NCBI RefSeq assembly: GCF_001613405.1
Contig: NZ_BDCH01000011.1
Coordinates: 62,001-126,000, forward strand
Direction of reading: 5' to 3'
Origin: Nocardia crassostreae
Lineage (GTDB): Bacteria > Actinomycetota > Actinomycetes > Mycobacteriales > Mycobacteriaceae
Length of the DNA: 64,000 nucleotides
The translations under genes and the position numbers were made by a program. Under the pieces are notes generated by a model. The model was not told the DNA's origin and did no database searches. It saw only the letters and a list, made by a program, of their open reading frames with translations. This document shows, one piece after another, positions 7,949-17,930 of this stretch; the stretch's first letter is position 1, and each line of letters begins with the position of its first letter.

Positions 7949-10729
7949 TCACGCCACCTCCGCGATCGCCAGCCGGGCCAGTTCCACGCGGCTCTTGACG
8001 CCCAGCTTCGGAAAGGCCCGATACAGGTGGTGTCCAACGGTTTTCGGACTCAGGCACAGTTGCGCGCCGATCTCGTTATTGGTCGCGCCCCGCGCCGCGA
8101 GCCGGACCACCTGGAGCTCCTGGGGTGTGAGCAGACTCATCGGGTCGGACGGTGCGGTTCCCGAGTGGCCGACGGCACCTCCGGCCGGAACGTTCGGTCC
8201 GGCCGGGGGGCCGGGCAGCCTGCGCGGATCACCGCCCGCCGCCCGCAGTTCGGCTCGCGCCCGCTCGGCCCAGGGCCGCGCGCCCAGACCGTCGAAGGCC
8301 GCCGCCGCCGATTCGAGCCGGGCGCGGGCATCCAGCTGACGGCGTTCGCGGCGCAGCCATTCGCCGTACAGCAGTTCGGTTCTGGCGTGATCGAAGCGGC
8401 GGTTGGCGGCGGCGTGCACCTTCAGCGCCTGCTCGAAGAGTTCGGCGTACCCGGCGAGCTGGGCCTCACAGCGCAGCAGCAGACCGCGCAGCCACGCCGA
8501 ACCCGCGGCCTCGGCATAGCGGCGCAGGAAGTCCAGCGGTTCGGCCGCGCGCTCCGGTTCCCGCAGGCGGACCGCCGCTTCCACCCGATCCGCCAGCAGA
8601 TGCGGCCACTGGCCGAGCGGCCGGTGCGGACTGTGGCCGAGCGCCTCGCCCCGATGGACGGAGGCCTCGTAGCGGCCGTGCGCGAGATCCAGGAGCAGCA
8701 GCGCCCATTCGCCGTGCGCGGCGTCGATGGTGTTGACATCCGGGCGGGAACGCCGCAACAACCGATCGGCCAGGGTCCGGCAGCGCTCCTCGTCACCGCG
8801 CAGCGCGGCCAGCACGGCGAGCACGGATTCGGCCTGCCGCACCCGATTCGGCTGCCCGGTGCCCTCGGCCATGCGCACCGCCTCCAGACAGCTCGCCTCC
8901 GCCTCCCGGAAATGGCCGAGCAGCAGCTGCATGGTCCCGAGCGAGGCGTGCACGGCGGGCAGGCGGGCCACCCGGCCGAGCTGCCCGCATTCGGCGGCCA
9001 CCGCGGTCAGCAGATCGTGGGCGTCCTCGGTGTCACCGGCCAGCGCGCACAGCAGGGCCAGCGTGAAACGGGTCGCCGGATCCGCGGTGGCGCGGGTGGC
9101 GGCCACACCGTCGCGGATCATCCGCACCCCGGCCGTCAGATCCATGGCGAAGAGCCGATTGGGCCCCTCCACGGCCGCCAGCAGCGGGGCCCACGAATCA
9201 TCCAGGGCCAGTGCGGACATGCGCGCGTGCGCCAGCTGCGCGCCCGCCAGATCGCCGACCGTCCACGCCGCGCGGGCGGCGTCCACGAGCACCGCGGCGG
9301 CGCGTTCGGGATCCTCCGGCGCGAGCTCCGCCGCGGTGGTCAGCCACAGGTCGTAGGCGGTGGTGAGGGCGCCGTTCTCGAAGGCGATGTGGGCGCGCAG
9401 ATTTCGCAGCCGCGCCTGATCGGCGATATCGAGGGCGGTCGCATCGATGCGATCGGCCACGGCAATGGCCTGCTCCGGCCGCCCGGCGACGAACAGCGCG
9501 GCCGCGGCGCGAGTCAGGCGGCGGTCCTGGCGGAATCGGTCCGGGGTGAGCTGGGCGGCGCGCTCGATGGCGGACGCGGCCGCACCGTACGCGGCCCGGT
9601 GATAGGCGCGCTCGGCCGCGGCTTCCAGTGCGGCGGCGACATTTTCCTCCGGCACCGGGGTGGCCAGGGCCAGATGCCAGGCGCGGCGGTCCGGATCGTC
9701 GTGTTCGAGCGCGTCGGCAATGGCCGCGTGCGCGGCCAGCCGCTGGGTGAAGGAGGCGAGCTGATAGGCGGCGGCCCGCTTGAGCGGATGCCGGAAGGCC
9801 ACCGTCTGCCCGGAAATCGTGATCATGCACGAGTCCACGGCCGCGGTCAGCGCCGCCTCGCCCAGCTCCAGGCGGGCCAGCGCCGCGCGCACCACCGCGA
9901 GTTTCCCGGTCTCCTCGGCGGCGGCGACCAGCAGCGCCCAGCGCGCCGAATCCGGTTGTGCGGCAATGTGCTCCGCATAACCGGTACGCAGACGATCCGG
10001 GATCGGGAGCGGGCCCGCCGGGCAGGATTCCAGATCCATGCGCGGCAATTCCACTACGGCCAGCGGATTTCCGGCCGCCGCGGCCAGCACCCGGTCGCGC
10101 ACCTCCGGGGCCAGTTCCGGGAAACGGTCGTGCAGCAGCGCCCGCGAGTCCGCCGCGCTCAGCGGGGTGAGCCGCAGCTGCGGCACCGAAGGCGCGATCC
10201 GGCGCACATCCACGCCCGTCATCTCCGGGCGCGTGGCGAACAGCAGCACCGCCGCCTCCTCCCCGAGCCGATGCGCGGCGAAGCGCAGGGCATCGGCGGA
10301 GGGGCGGTCCAGCCATTGCGGGTCATCGATCAGGCACAGGGTCGAACCGGTCGCGGTGAGCTCGGCCAGCAGCGAGATCGTCGCCAGCCCCACCGTGAAG
10401 CGGTCGGCCGCGGTCGTGGCGGACATACCGAACGCGCCGCGCAACGCCTGCCGGTGCGATTCGGGCAGCGCGTCCACCCGATCCAGCACCGGCCGCAGCA
10501 GCGATTGTAGTCCGGCGAAGGGTAGTTCCGATTCCGATTCCACCCCGGCGCAACGCAGCACCTGACCCGGATTAGTCGTCAGCCTGGCGGCGGCGTCCAG
10601 CAGGGCCGTCTTGCCCTCCCCGGCGTCGCCGACCACCACCAGGGCCGCACTGCGCCCGCTCGCGGCGGCCTCGAGCAGGGCGCCGATCCGGCGCAGTTCC
10701 TCAGCTCGGCCGTACAGCATGAGCGCCAA
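7949..10729 (-). CDS. Large ATPase-LuxR transcriptional regulator (paralogue 2)
   Basis: A 926-residue protein with the same layout: P-loop GDAGEGKTALL at residues 34-44, Walker B LCLIDDPQWLD, an alpha-helical repeat middle and a C-terminal LuxR domain (LTPQELQVVRLAARGATNNEIGAQL). Its C-terminal half-site YRAFPKLGV matches paralogue 3 rather than paralogue 1, which suggests two rounds of duplication. A proline/glycine-rich linker just before the HTH is longer than in the other two. ATG 10729 gives MALMLYGR; the ATG three codons on matches the paralogue start. It is divergent from qcrB across about 150 bp, so it may control the orphan cytochrome gene or itself. Confidence 0.9.
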   Translation of the reverse strand: MALMLYGRAEELRRIGALLEAAASGRSAALVVVGDAGEGKTALLDAAARLTTNPGQVLRCAGVESESELPFAGLQSLLRPVLDRVDALPESHRQALRGAFGMSATTAADRFTVGLATISLLAELTATGSTLCLIDDPQWLDRPSADALRFAAHRLGEEAAVLLFATRPEMTGVDVRRIAPSVPQLRLTPLSAADSRALLHDRFPELAPEVRDRVLAAAAGNPLAVVELPRMDLESCPAGPLPIPDRLRTGYAEHIAAQPDSARWALLVAAAEETGKLAVVRAALARLELGEAALTAAVDSCMITISGQTVAFRHPLKRAAAYQLASFTQRLAAHAAIADALEHDDPDRRAWHLALATPVPEENVAAALEAAAERAYHRAAYGAAASAIERAAQLTPDRFRQDRRLTRAAAALFVAGRPEQAIAVADRIDATALDIADQARLRNLRAHIAFENGALTTAYDLWLTTAAELAPEDPERAAAVLVDAARAAWTVGDLAGAQLAHARMSALALDDSWAPLLAAVEGPNRLFAMDLTAGVRMIRDGVAATRATADPATRFTLALLCALAGDTEDAHDLLTAVAAECGQLGRVARLPAVHASLGTMQLLLGHFREAEASCLEAVRMAEGTGQPNRVRQAESVLAVLAALRGDEERCRTLADRLLRRSRPDVNTIDAAHGEWALLLLDLAHGRYEASVHRGEALGHSPHRPLGQWPHLLADRVEAAVRLREPERAAEPLDFLRRYAEAAGSAWLRGLLLRCEAQLAGYAELFEQALKVHAAANRRFDHARTELLYGEWLRRERRQLDARARLESAAAAFDGLGARPWAERARAELRAAGGDPRRLPGPPAGPNVPAGGAVGHSGTAPSDPMSLLTPQELQVVRLAARGATNNEIGAQLCLSPKTVGHHLYRAFPKLGVKSRVELARLAIAEVA

Positions 10730-10883
10730 CGTGATTCAGACCGATCCGGGGCAGGGGCCGCACCGCTGTTCCGTTTCTCACATGTAGGCGATCGTCCGGG
10801 ACCGGGTGTCACGTTTCATCGCTCTGAATTGTCTAAGGGTCAGCAGGTCTCCGCCTGCGCTCGAATCCGCAAGGAGGACGACG

Positions 10884-12477
10884 ATGGCCTTGGCCGATGC
10901 CACCGATCAGAGGTATCACCTCGCCGCCGGTGTCAAACGATCCATCAACAAGGTCTTTCCGACGCACTGGTCTTTCCTGCTCGGGGAGATCGCGCTCTAC
11001 AGCTTCATCATCCTGCTGCTGTCCGGGGTGTATCTGACGCTGTATTTCGACCCGTCCATGAGCGAGGTCGTCTATCAGGGCTCGTACCAGCCGCTGCGCG
11101 GGGTGACCATGTCGCGGGCCTACGAGACCGCGCTGAACATCTCCTTCGAGGTGCGCGGCGGCCTGTTCGTGCGGCAGGTGTACCATTGGGCGGCGCTCAT
11201 GTTCGCCTGCTCGATCATCGTGCACATGCTGCGTGTCTTCTTCACCGGTGCGTTCCGCAAACCCCGCGAGGGCACCTGGGTGCTGGGCGCGCTACTGCTG
11301 ATCCTGGCCATGTTCGAGGGGTTCTTCGGGTATTCGCTGCCCGATGATCTGCTCTCCGGCACCGGTCTGCGGGCGGCGTTCTCCGGTATCACCATGGGCA
11401 TTCCGGTGATCGGCACCTGGCTGCACTGGCTCATGTTCGGCGGCGACTTCCCGGGCACCATCATCCTGCCGCGGCTCTACATCACGCACGTGCTGCTCTT
11501 CCCGGGCATCATGCTGGCCCTGATCGCGGCGCACATCGGGCTGGTCTGGTACCAGAAGCACACGCAGTTCCCCGGACCCGCGCGCACCGAGAAGAACGTG
11601 GTGGGCGCGCGCATCGTGCCGGTGTTCTCGCTCGATCAGGGCGCGTTCTTCGCGTTCACGCTCGGCACCATCGCACTCATGGGCGGGCTGTTCCAGATCA
11701 ATCCGATCTGGAATCTCGGCCCCTACAACCCGTCCCAGGTCTCGGCGGGCTCGCAGCCGGACTTCTACATGATGTGGACCGACGGGCTGGCCCGGCTCAT
11801 GCCGCCGTGGGAGCTCTACATCGGGAACTACACCGTGCCCGCCTCCACCTGGGTGGCGCTGCTCATGGGCCTGTTCCTGGTGATCATCGTGGTCTATCCG
11901 TGGATCGAGAAGCGGTTGAGTCGCGACACCGCGCACCACAATCTGCTACAGCGGCCGCGGGATGTGCCGGTGCGCACCGCGATCGGGGCCATGGCGCTCA
12001 CGCTGTACGTGGTGCTCACGCTGGCCTGTGTCAACGACATCATCTCGCTGCAGTTCAATATCTCGCTCAATGCCACCACCTGGGGCTTCCGCATCGGGGC
12101 GCTGGTGCTGCCGCCGGTGGCCTACTTCCTGGCCTACCGGTTCTGCATCGGCCTGCAGCGCAGTGATCGCGCGGTGCTCGAGCACGGTATCGAGACCGGG
12201 ATCATCAAGCGGCTGCCGCACGGCGAATACATCGAGGTGCATCAGTCGCTGGGACCGGTGGACGCGCACGGGCATCCGATTCCGCTCGAATACCAGGGGG
12301 GCGCCGGTGCCCAAGAAGATGAACCGGCTCGGATCGGCGGGCAAGCCCGGCGCGGGCAGCTTCCTGCGCGCCGATCCGGCGGGCGAGCGAGCAGCGCTGC
12401 GGGAGCAGCACCATCGCGAGGAACAGGCGCAGCTGGAGATGTTGCAGGCCAAGCAGGACAGCGGGAGCCAGGCGTGA
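10884..12477 (+). pseudogene. qcrB: Orphan cytochrome b subunit QcrB, frameshifted near its 3' end
   Basis: An actinobacterial QcrB, the membrane cytochrome b of the bc1-aa3 supercomplex that oxidises menaquinol. All four haem ligands are present (His101, His114, His202, His217), as is the quinol-site PDFY motif at 292-295. A strong AAGGAGG lies seven bases before ATG 10884. A run of six G at 12296-12301 breaks the frame in the conserved tail: with five G it reads [16 protein letters not shown] and ends at the TGA at 12475-12477, giving 530 residues. Left uncorrected, the frame runs on into the next gene and makes a false 600+ residue fusion. No qcrC, qcrA or ctaE gene is in the window, so this is probably a second, stand-alone copy. 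Confidence 0.85.
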
Positions 12478-12719
12478 GCAACTGGTTGCGGTGGGATCGG
12501 GGCGCGGCCGAATTCGGTCTGCTGGTCCCGGCCGCCACAGTGTTCGACGAACCGGCCGCGCGCACCGTCCGGCAGTTGCTGCACGCCTACGGGGTGCGCG
12601 CCACCACCGGGCGGGACCGGTCCCGGCGCTGGCGGCAGCGCCGGGACCGATTCCGCATTCTGGTCTTTCCCGAGGATGTTGTGCGGGCCTACGACGTGCT
12701 GTGTCGTCACACACGCTGA
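12474..12719 (+). CDS. Small protein translationally coupled to qcrB
   Basis: An 81-residue protein starting at GTG 12474, overlapping the true qcrB stop as GTGA. It is rich in Arg, with an N-terminal [12 protein letters not shown] segment and a C-terminal [18 protein letters not shown] segment that looks like one beta-strand and a helix. No signal peptide or membrane helix is visible. I do not recognise the family with confidence; the C-terminal pattern recalls small DUF2007-like domains. The overlap suggests it works with, or is dosed to, the cytochrome b. Confidence 0.65.
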   Translation: MSNWLRWDRGAAEFGLLVPAATVFDEPAARTVRQLLHAYGVRATTGRDRSRRWRQRRDRFRILVFPEDVVRAYDVLCRHTR

Positions 12720-12778
12720 GCTCATCCGGCTATCGAACTCGTTTGCCGATGCGCGGCCCGGGGCCTAAGTTATCGCGT

Positions 12779-15475
12779 GTGCTGTACGGTCGTGCAAACG
12801 AAGTGCAGCAGATCGGATCCCTGCTCCGGGCCGCGCAACGGGGACGCAGCGGCGCCTTGGCCATTACCGCCGAGGCGGGCGAAGGCAAGTCCGCCCTGCT
12901 GCTGTCCGCCGAGGAACACGCCGGAAACGGCTGGCGGGTGCTGCGGTGTTCCGGGGTCGAGAGCGAATCCGAGCTGCCCCTCGCGGGTCTGCATCAACTG
13001 CTGAGCTCGGCGCTGGATCGGCTCGACGCCCTGCCCGCACCGCAATACGGTGCGCTCGGCGGCGCCCTGGGCCTGTGCGCCAGCGATGGCGCCGACCGCT
13101 TCCTCATCGGCGTCGCCACCCTCACCCTGCTCGCCGAACTCTCCGCGGACGGGCCCGTGCTCTGTCTCATCAACGATGCGCAATGGCTGGACCGGCCCTC
13201 CGCCGACGCCCTCCGTTTCGCGGCCCGTCGGCTCGGGGCCGAAGGCATCGTCATGCTCTTCGCCGCGCGCAAGGGCTTCGAGCACGGCGGGCTGCCCGGG
13301 ATGCGGCTGACGCCGCTGGACAGCGCCGCCGCCACCGCCCTGCTGGCCGAACGCTGGCCCGGCCTCACCCCGGACCAGCGCGAACGAGTGCTCGCCGAGG
13401 CCGCCGGGAACCCGCTGGCGCTGCTGGAATTCCCCAGCATGAACCCGGAATCCTCACCGGCCGAACCACTGCCGCTGCCGCTGCCGCTGCCGCTGCGGCT
13501 GCGCAGCGGCTACGAACGCCGGATCGCCGAACAATCCGAACCCGCCCGCATGGCCATGCTGGTGGTGGCGGCCGAGGAGACCGGCGACCTCGGCATCGCG
13601 CTGCGGGTGCTGCACCGGCTCGGTCACACCGCCGAGGCGCTCGCCGCGGCCGAGCAGTCGGGCATGGTGGTGATCACCGGTCAGACGGTGACCTTCCGGC
13701 ATCCGCTGCGGCGCTCCGCCGCCTATCACGGGGCCACCTTCACCCAGCGGCACGCGGTGCACGCGGCGCTGGCCGCGGTGCTCGCCGACGATCCGGCGCG
13801 CAGCGCCTGGCATCTCGCCGCCGCCACCACCGAACCCGACGAAACCGTCGCCGCCGCACTGGAAGCGGCCGCCCAGCAGGCGCGCGAACGCACCGGGCAC
13901 GCCTCGGCCGCCGCCGCGCTGGAGCGCGCCGCCCTGCTCACCCCCGATCCGGTGGCGCGCGCCCGCCGCCTGGTGTCCGCGGTGGAAACCGCGTCCGAGG
14001 CCGGGCACACCGGCCGCGCCCTGCGCTTGGCCGAAGCGGCCGAACAGCTTTCGCTCGGACCGGTGGAACGGGCCCGGGTCACCGGGACCAGGGTCCTGAT
14101 CGAATTCGAGTACGGGTCGCTACGCAAAGCGCATCAGCTCATGCTCGAGGCGGCCGCGCATGTCACCGAGATCGAACCCGCACGCGCCGCGCAGCTGTTG
14201 ATCGAGGCGGGCCGGATCGCGTGGACCAGCGGGGATCTCGGCAGCGTGCGGTTGACCTTCGAACAGCTGCGGGGGCTGCGCACCGACGATGCGATCGCAC
14301 CGCTGCTGCCCGCGCTGCGCGGTCCGCTCGACCTGTGGGACGGCCACCTGGCCGACGGCATCGCCACCATCCGGACCACCGTGCAGTTCAGTCGTTTCGT
14401 ACCGCTCGAAATGATCTCGCTACGCCTGGGTCTCGCCCTGCACTCCGCCCTCATCGGCAATATGGTGATCGCGCGCGACGGCTTGAACGAACTGGCCGAC
14501 CTCGTGTGCGAGCGGGGCATGATCGGCTGGGTGCCCGCCATTACCGCCACCCTGGCCACCGCCGAATTCATCCTGGGCCGCCATCGCGAAGCGAAGGTCA
14601 TCGCCACCCAGAACGTGCGCATCGCCGCCGATATCGGCCAGCCCAATCGGGTGGCCGGGTCCGAAGCGGTGCTGGCCCTCATCGCGGCGGTGCAGGGCGA
14701 CGAGGTGCGCTGCCGGGAACTGGCCGAACGCAATCTCGCCCACGCGCCCGGCGATTACAACGCCATCGACGTGACGCACTGCGAATGGGCCCTGGCGCTA
14801 CTGGATCTGGGGCTGGGCCGCCATGAACGCGCCCTGGATCGGCTCGACATGCTGTACCGGGGGCCCGCCCAGGCGCGCGGTCACTGGATCGACCTGCTCT
14901 CGGATCTGGTGGAGGCCGCCGTCCGGGCGCGCCGCCCGGAGCGCGCCGCCACCGCCATGGCCGAAATCGAGGAATGGGCTGCCGCACTGGGCAATCCGTG
15001 GGCGCAGGGCCTTCTGCTCCGCTGCCGGGGACAGGTGCGCGGTGACGGCGATCTGCTCGCCCGCGCCCTGACCGCACATGCCGCCGCCGACCGTTGGTAC
15101 GACCACGCCCGCACCGCCCTGGCCTACGGCGAACTGCTGCGCCGGGAACGGCGCACCACCGAAGCCCGCGTGCAGCTGCGCAAGGCCCTGGAAACCTTCG
15201 ACCGCCTCGGCGCGCACCCCTGGGCGGAGCGCGCCCGCGTCGAACTCCGCGCGGCGGGTGAAGGCGTCGTCCCCGAACCCGAAACCGATGTGGCCGCCCG
15301 CCTCACCCCCCAGGAACTCCAGGTGGTCCGCCTGGCCGCCAGCGGCGCCACCAACAAGGAGATCGCCGCCCAACTCTTCCTGAGCCCCAAAACCGTTGGC
15401 CACCACCTGTATCGCGCATTCCCCAAACTGGGCGTGAGCAACCGCGTGGAACTGGCCCGGCTCAGTCTCGCCTGA
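12779..15475 (+). CDS. Large ATPase-LuxR transcriptional regulator (paralogue 3)
   Basis: A protein of 898 residues from GTG 12779; ATG 12749 would add ten. It has P-loop AEAGEGKSALL at about 31-41, a long helical middle and a C-terminal LuxR HTH (LTPQELQVVRLAASGATNKEIAAQLFLSPKTVGHHLYRAF). The Walker B block reads LCLINDAQWLD, with Asn where paralogues 1 and 2 have Asp, so ATP hydrolysis may be weakened. A short Pro-Leu repeat (PLPLPLPLPL) occurs near residue 235. It lies 59 bp behind the qcrB-linked small gene on the same strand, so co-transcription is possible. GTG 12779 was chosen because it aligns with the paralogues' MLYGR start. Confidence 0.88.
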   Translation: MLYGRANEVQQIGSLLRAAQRGRSGALAITAEAGEGKSALLLSAEEHAGNGWRVLRCSGVESESELPLAGLHQLLSSALDRLDALPAPQYGALGGALGLCASDGADRFLIGVATLTLLAELSADGPVLCLINDAQWLDRPSADALRFAARRLGAEGIVMLFAARKGFEHGGLPGMRLTPLDSAAATALLAERWPGLTPDQRERVLAEAAGNPLALLEFPSMNPESSPAEPLPLPLPLPLRLRSGYERRIAEQSEPARMAMLVVAAEETGDLGIALRVLHRLGHTAEALAAAEQSGMVVITGQTVTFRHPLRRSAAYHGATFTQRHAVHAALAAVLADDPARSAWHLAAATTEPDETVAAALEAAAQQARERTGHASAAAALERAALLTPDPVARARRLVSAVETASEAGHTGRALRLAEAAEQLSLGPVERARVTGTRVLIEFEYGSLRKAHQLMLEAAAHVTEIEPARAAQLLIEAGRIAWTSGDLGSVRLTFEQLRGLRTDDAIAPLLPALRGPLDLWDGHLADGIATIRTTVQFSRFVPLEMISLRLGLALHSALIGNMVIARDGLNELADLVCERGMIGWVPAITATLATAEFILGRHREAKVIATQNVRIAADIGQPNRVAGSEAVLALIAAVQGDEVRCRELAERNLAHAPGDYNAIDVTHCEWALALLDLGLGRHERALDRLDMLYRGPAQARGHWIDLLSDLVEAAVRARRPERAATAMAEIEEWAAALGNPWAQGLLLRCRGQVRGDGDLLARALTAHAAADRWYDHARTALAYGELLRRERRTTEARVQLRKALETFDRLGAHPWAERARVELRAAGEGVVPEPETDVAARLTPQELQVVRLAASGATNKEIAAQLFLSPKTVGHHLYRAFPKLGVSNRVELARLSLA

Positions 15476-15554
15476 GCAGCCCTGCCGCACCCGCTGTTTC
15501 GGCCCGGCGGTATCGGGTAATCGGGTGGGACCGGAGTGCCTCGGAGGGGGAGAC

Positions 15555-16191
15555 ATGGCTCATTCGGTGGCAATATCGCGGCAGACAGACCTTTTCCGAT
15601 TGTCACGGATCTGGGCTCGCACCTACGGCGCGCTCCTGAGCGTCACCGCGGCGCTCACGCTGGGCCTGATCGCGGCAATGGTCTACGGCTCCGAGAGTCC
15701 GTGGTGGTTCCACGTATTCGCCGCGCCGGCACTACGTGCGGGTGCGATCCACCGCGCCGTACTTCACCCACCCGTCCTCGCCCCCGGTGCCCCGGTTCAC
15801 CGGGCGGACCGAGGTGCAAGCGCAGAACGAGCTGTCCGCGTTCGACTTTCAGGCCATCGGCTGGCCCTGGGCGGTGCTGCTCAGCATTGCGGCGGTCGTC
15901 GTCGCGATTGTCATGCAGTACCGGGTGCGCATACCGCGCACCGTGCTGCGCGGCTGGGCGCTGCTGCTCGGGAGCGCCATTTTCGCACCCGCGCTGATCG
16001 TCACGATGGAAAGCCTGAGTTTCCATGCCCGGCGCGGCGAGCACGCCGGGATCGTGTCGATCTGGTTCGGGCCCGGCTGGGGCGCCACGATCGGCGCCGC
16101 CGGGCTGTCCCTGGTGCTGGTGGTGGCCGGGCTGTGGGCGGTGCGCCGCGACGCCCGGCCGGTCAGCGCTGCTGCCGATACCAGCGGATGA
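15555..16191 (+). pseudogene. Actinobacterial membrane protein, frameshifted
   Basis: From ATG 15555, with GGAGGGGGAG just upstream, the frame encodes a soluble start and one membrane helix (YGALLSVTAALTLGLIAAMVYG). The next frame then continues with HYVRVRSTAPYFTHPSSPPVPRF and three more helices to 16191. Removing one T near 15708-15709 joins the parts (PWWSTYSPRRHYVRV) into about 211 residues with four helices. The long extracytoplasmic loop between helices 1 and 2 would hold the Pro-rich stretch. I do not recognise a function. Its end overlaps the convergent pgi gene by 29 bp. Confidence 0.65.
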
Positions 16192-17800
16192 GGGCGTCGG
16201 TGGACGAATCCGATTGGGGGGCGGGATCTTCCGTCGAGGTCAGCAGGGGTTCCAGGGCCAGGGCCTGCTGTTTGCCGAGTTCGACGCCCCACTGGTCGAA
16301 GCTGTCGATGCCCCAGATCGAGCCCTCGGTGAAGACGATGTGCTCGTAGAGGGCGATGAGCTGGCCCAGGACGGAGGGGGTGAGCTGGGGGGCGAGGATG
16401 GTGGTGGAGGGGCGGTTGCCGGGCATCACCTTGTGGGGGACCCGGGTTGGGGCGGTGCCCTCGGCGGCGATCTCCTCGGCGGTCTTGCCGAAGGCGAGGA
16501 CCTTCGTCTGGGCGAAGAGATTGCTCATGAGGATGTCGTGCATGCTGCCGGTGCCGTCGAGGGTGGGCAGATCGTCGGTGGGGCGGGCGAATCCGATGAA
16601 ATCGGCGGGGACCAGGACCGTGCCCTGATGCAGGAGCTGGTAGAAGGCGTGCTGGCCATTGGTGCCGGGCTCGCCCCAGAAGATCTCGCCGGTGGTGGTG
16701 GTCACCGGAGTGCCGTCGGCGCGAACGGATTTGCCGTTGGACTCCATGGTCAGCTGCTGCAGGTAGGCCGGAAAACGGGCCAGGTCATTGGAATACGGCA
16801 GCACCGCGCGGGACTGGGCGCCGAAGAAATTCGAGTACCAGACGCCGAGCAGGCCGAGCAGGGCCGGACCGTTTTCCGGCAGCGGCGCGGATCGGAAATG
16901 TTCGTCCACCCGGTGCATTCCGTCGAGGAACTCGGCGAAGCGCTGCTTGCCGATGACGGCCATGACCGACAGGCCGATGGCCGAGTCCACCGAGTAGCGG
17001 CCGCCGACCCAATCCCAGAAGCCGAACATATTGGCCGTGTCGATACCGAAGGCCGCGACCCGCTGCGCGTGCGTGGAGACCGCGACGAAATGCTTGGCGA
17101 CGGCGTCCTCACCGAGCGCCGCCACCAGCCAGCGGCGCACCGCCGTCGCATTGGTGAGCGTCTCGAGGGTGGAGAAGGTCTTGGAGGCGACAATGAACAG
17201 CGTGGTCGCCGGGTCCAGGCCGTGCAGCGTCGAAACCAGGTCCGCCGGATCGACATTCGAGACGAAGCGGGCGGAGATCCCGGCATCGGCATAGTGCCGC
17301 AGGGCCAGATACACCATGGCCGGGCCCAGATCCGAGCCGCCGATGCCGATGTTCACCACCGTGGTGATGCGCTCGCCGGTCGCACCGCGCCACTGTCCGG
17401 AGCGCAGCGCGTCGGTGAACTCGCCCATGCGGTCGAGGACCTCGTGCACCTGCGCGCCCGCGTCCACCCCGTCCACCATGACCTGCTGCCCGGCGGGCAT
17501 GCGCAGCGCCACATGCTCGACCGCGCGATCCTCGGAGGTATTGATGTGCGCACCCGCGAACATCGCGTCGCGATGTTGCTCGACGCCCGCGGTATGCGCC
17601 AATTCGACCAGCAGATCCAGGGTTTCGCGGGTCACCCGGTGCTTGGAGTAGTCGATGCGCAGATCCGCCACCCGGACGGTCAGCTCGTGCCCGCGCTCCG
17701 GATCCTCGGCGAAGAATTCCCGCAGGTGGCGCCCGGCAATGGACGCATGATGGTCGTGCAGTTTCCGCCAGGCCGCCGATGCGGTGATGTCGCTGCTCAC
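16163..17800 (-). CDS. pgi: Glucose-6-phosphate isomerase
   Basis: A 545-residue enzyme that interconverts glucose-6-phosphate and fructose-6-phosphate in glycolysis and gluconeogenesis. The family signature [11 protein letters not shown] and the C-terminal active-site region [14 protein letters not shown] are both intact, and the length is that of bacterial Pgi. GTG 17800 ([14 protein letters not shown]) was chosen over longer frames because it matches the usual N-terminus. The M. tuberculosis counterpart (Rv0946c) also lies just before chorismate mutase and uvrD1; here an aldehyde dehydrogenase gene intervenes. Confidence 0.95.
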   Translation of the reverse strand: MSSDITASAAWRKLHDHHASIAGRHLREFFAEDPERGHELTVRVADLRIDYSKHRVTRETLDLLVELAHTAGVEQHRDAMFAGAHINTSEDRAVEHVALRMPAGQQVMVDGVDAGAQVHEVLDRMGEFTDALRSGQWRGATGERITTVVNIGIGGSDLGPAMVYLALRHYADAGISARFVSNVDPADLVSTLHGLDPATTLFIVASKTFSTLETLTNATAVRRWLVAALGEDAVAKHFVAVSTHAQRVAAFGIDTANMFGFWDWVGGRYSVDSAIGLSVMAVIGKQRFAEFLDGMHRVDEHFRSAPLPENGPALLGLLGVWYSNFFGAQSRAVLPYSNDLARFPAYLQQLTMESNGKSVRADGTPVTTTTGEIFWGEPGTNGQHAFYQLLHQGTVLVPADFIGFARPTDDLPTLDGTGSMHDILMSNLFAQTKVLAFGKTAEEIAAEGTAPTRVPHKVMPGNRPSTTILAPQLTPSVLGQLIALYEHIVFTEGSIWGIDSFDQWGVELGKQQALALEPLLTSTEDPAPQSDSSTDALIRWYRQQR

Positions 17801-17930
17801 GTCCGCCGAGGTTACAACCCCCGGCGGCGACCCGCAGGTAACAACCGGTACTTCACGGCAAGCCCGCACCGGCCCGCCGGATTCGTCCGGACCACCGAAA
17901 CGCTCGGACCAGTGGCCTAGGCTGGATCAC

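Noticed and set aside
8027..10510. A plus-strand open frame of 827 codons
   Set aside because: It is the antisense shadow of the second LuxR regulator and has no domain.
10806..12719. A single 637-codon cytochrome b fusion protein
   Set aside because: The C-terminal 140 codons combine out-of-frame qcrB tail with a separate small gene; one base fewer in the G run restores both.
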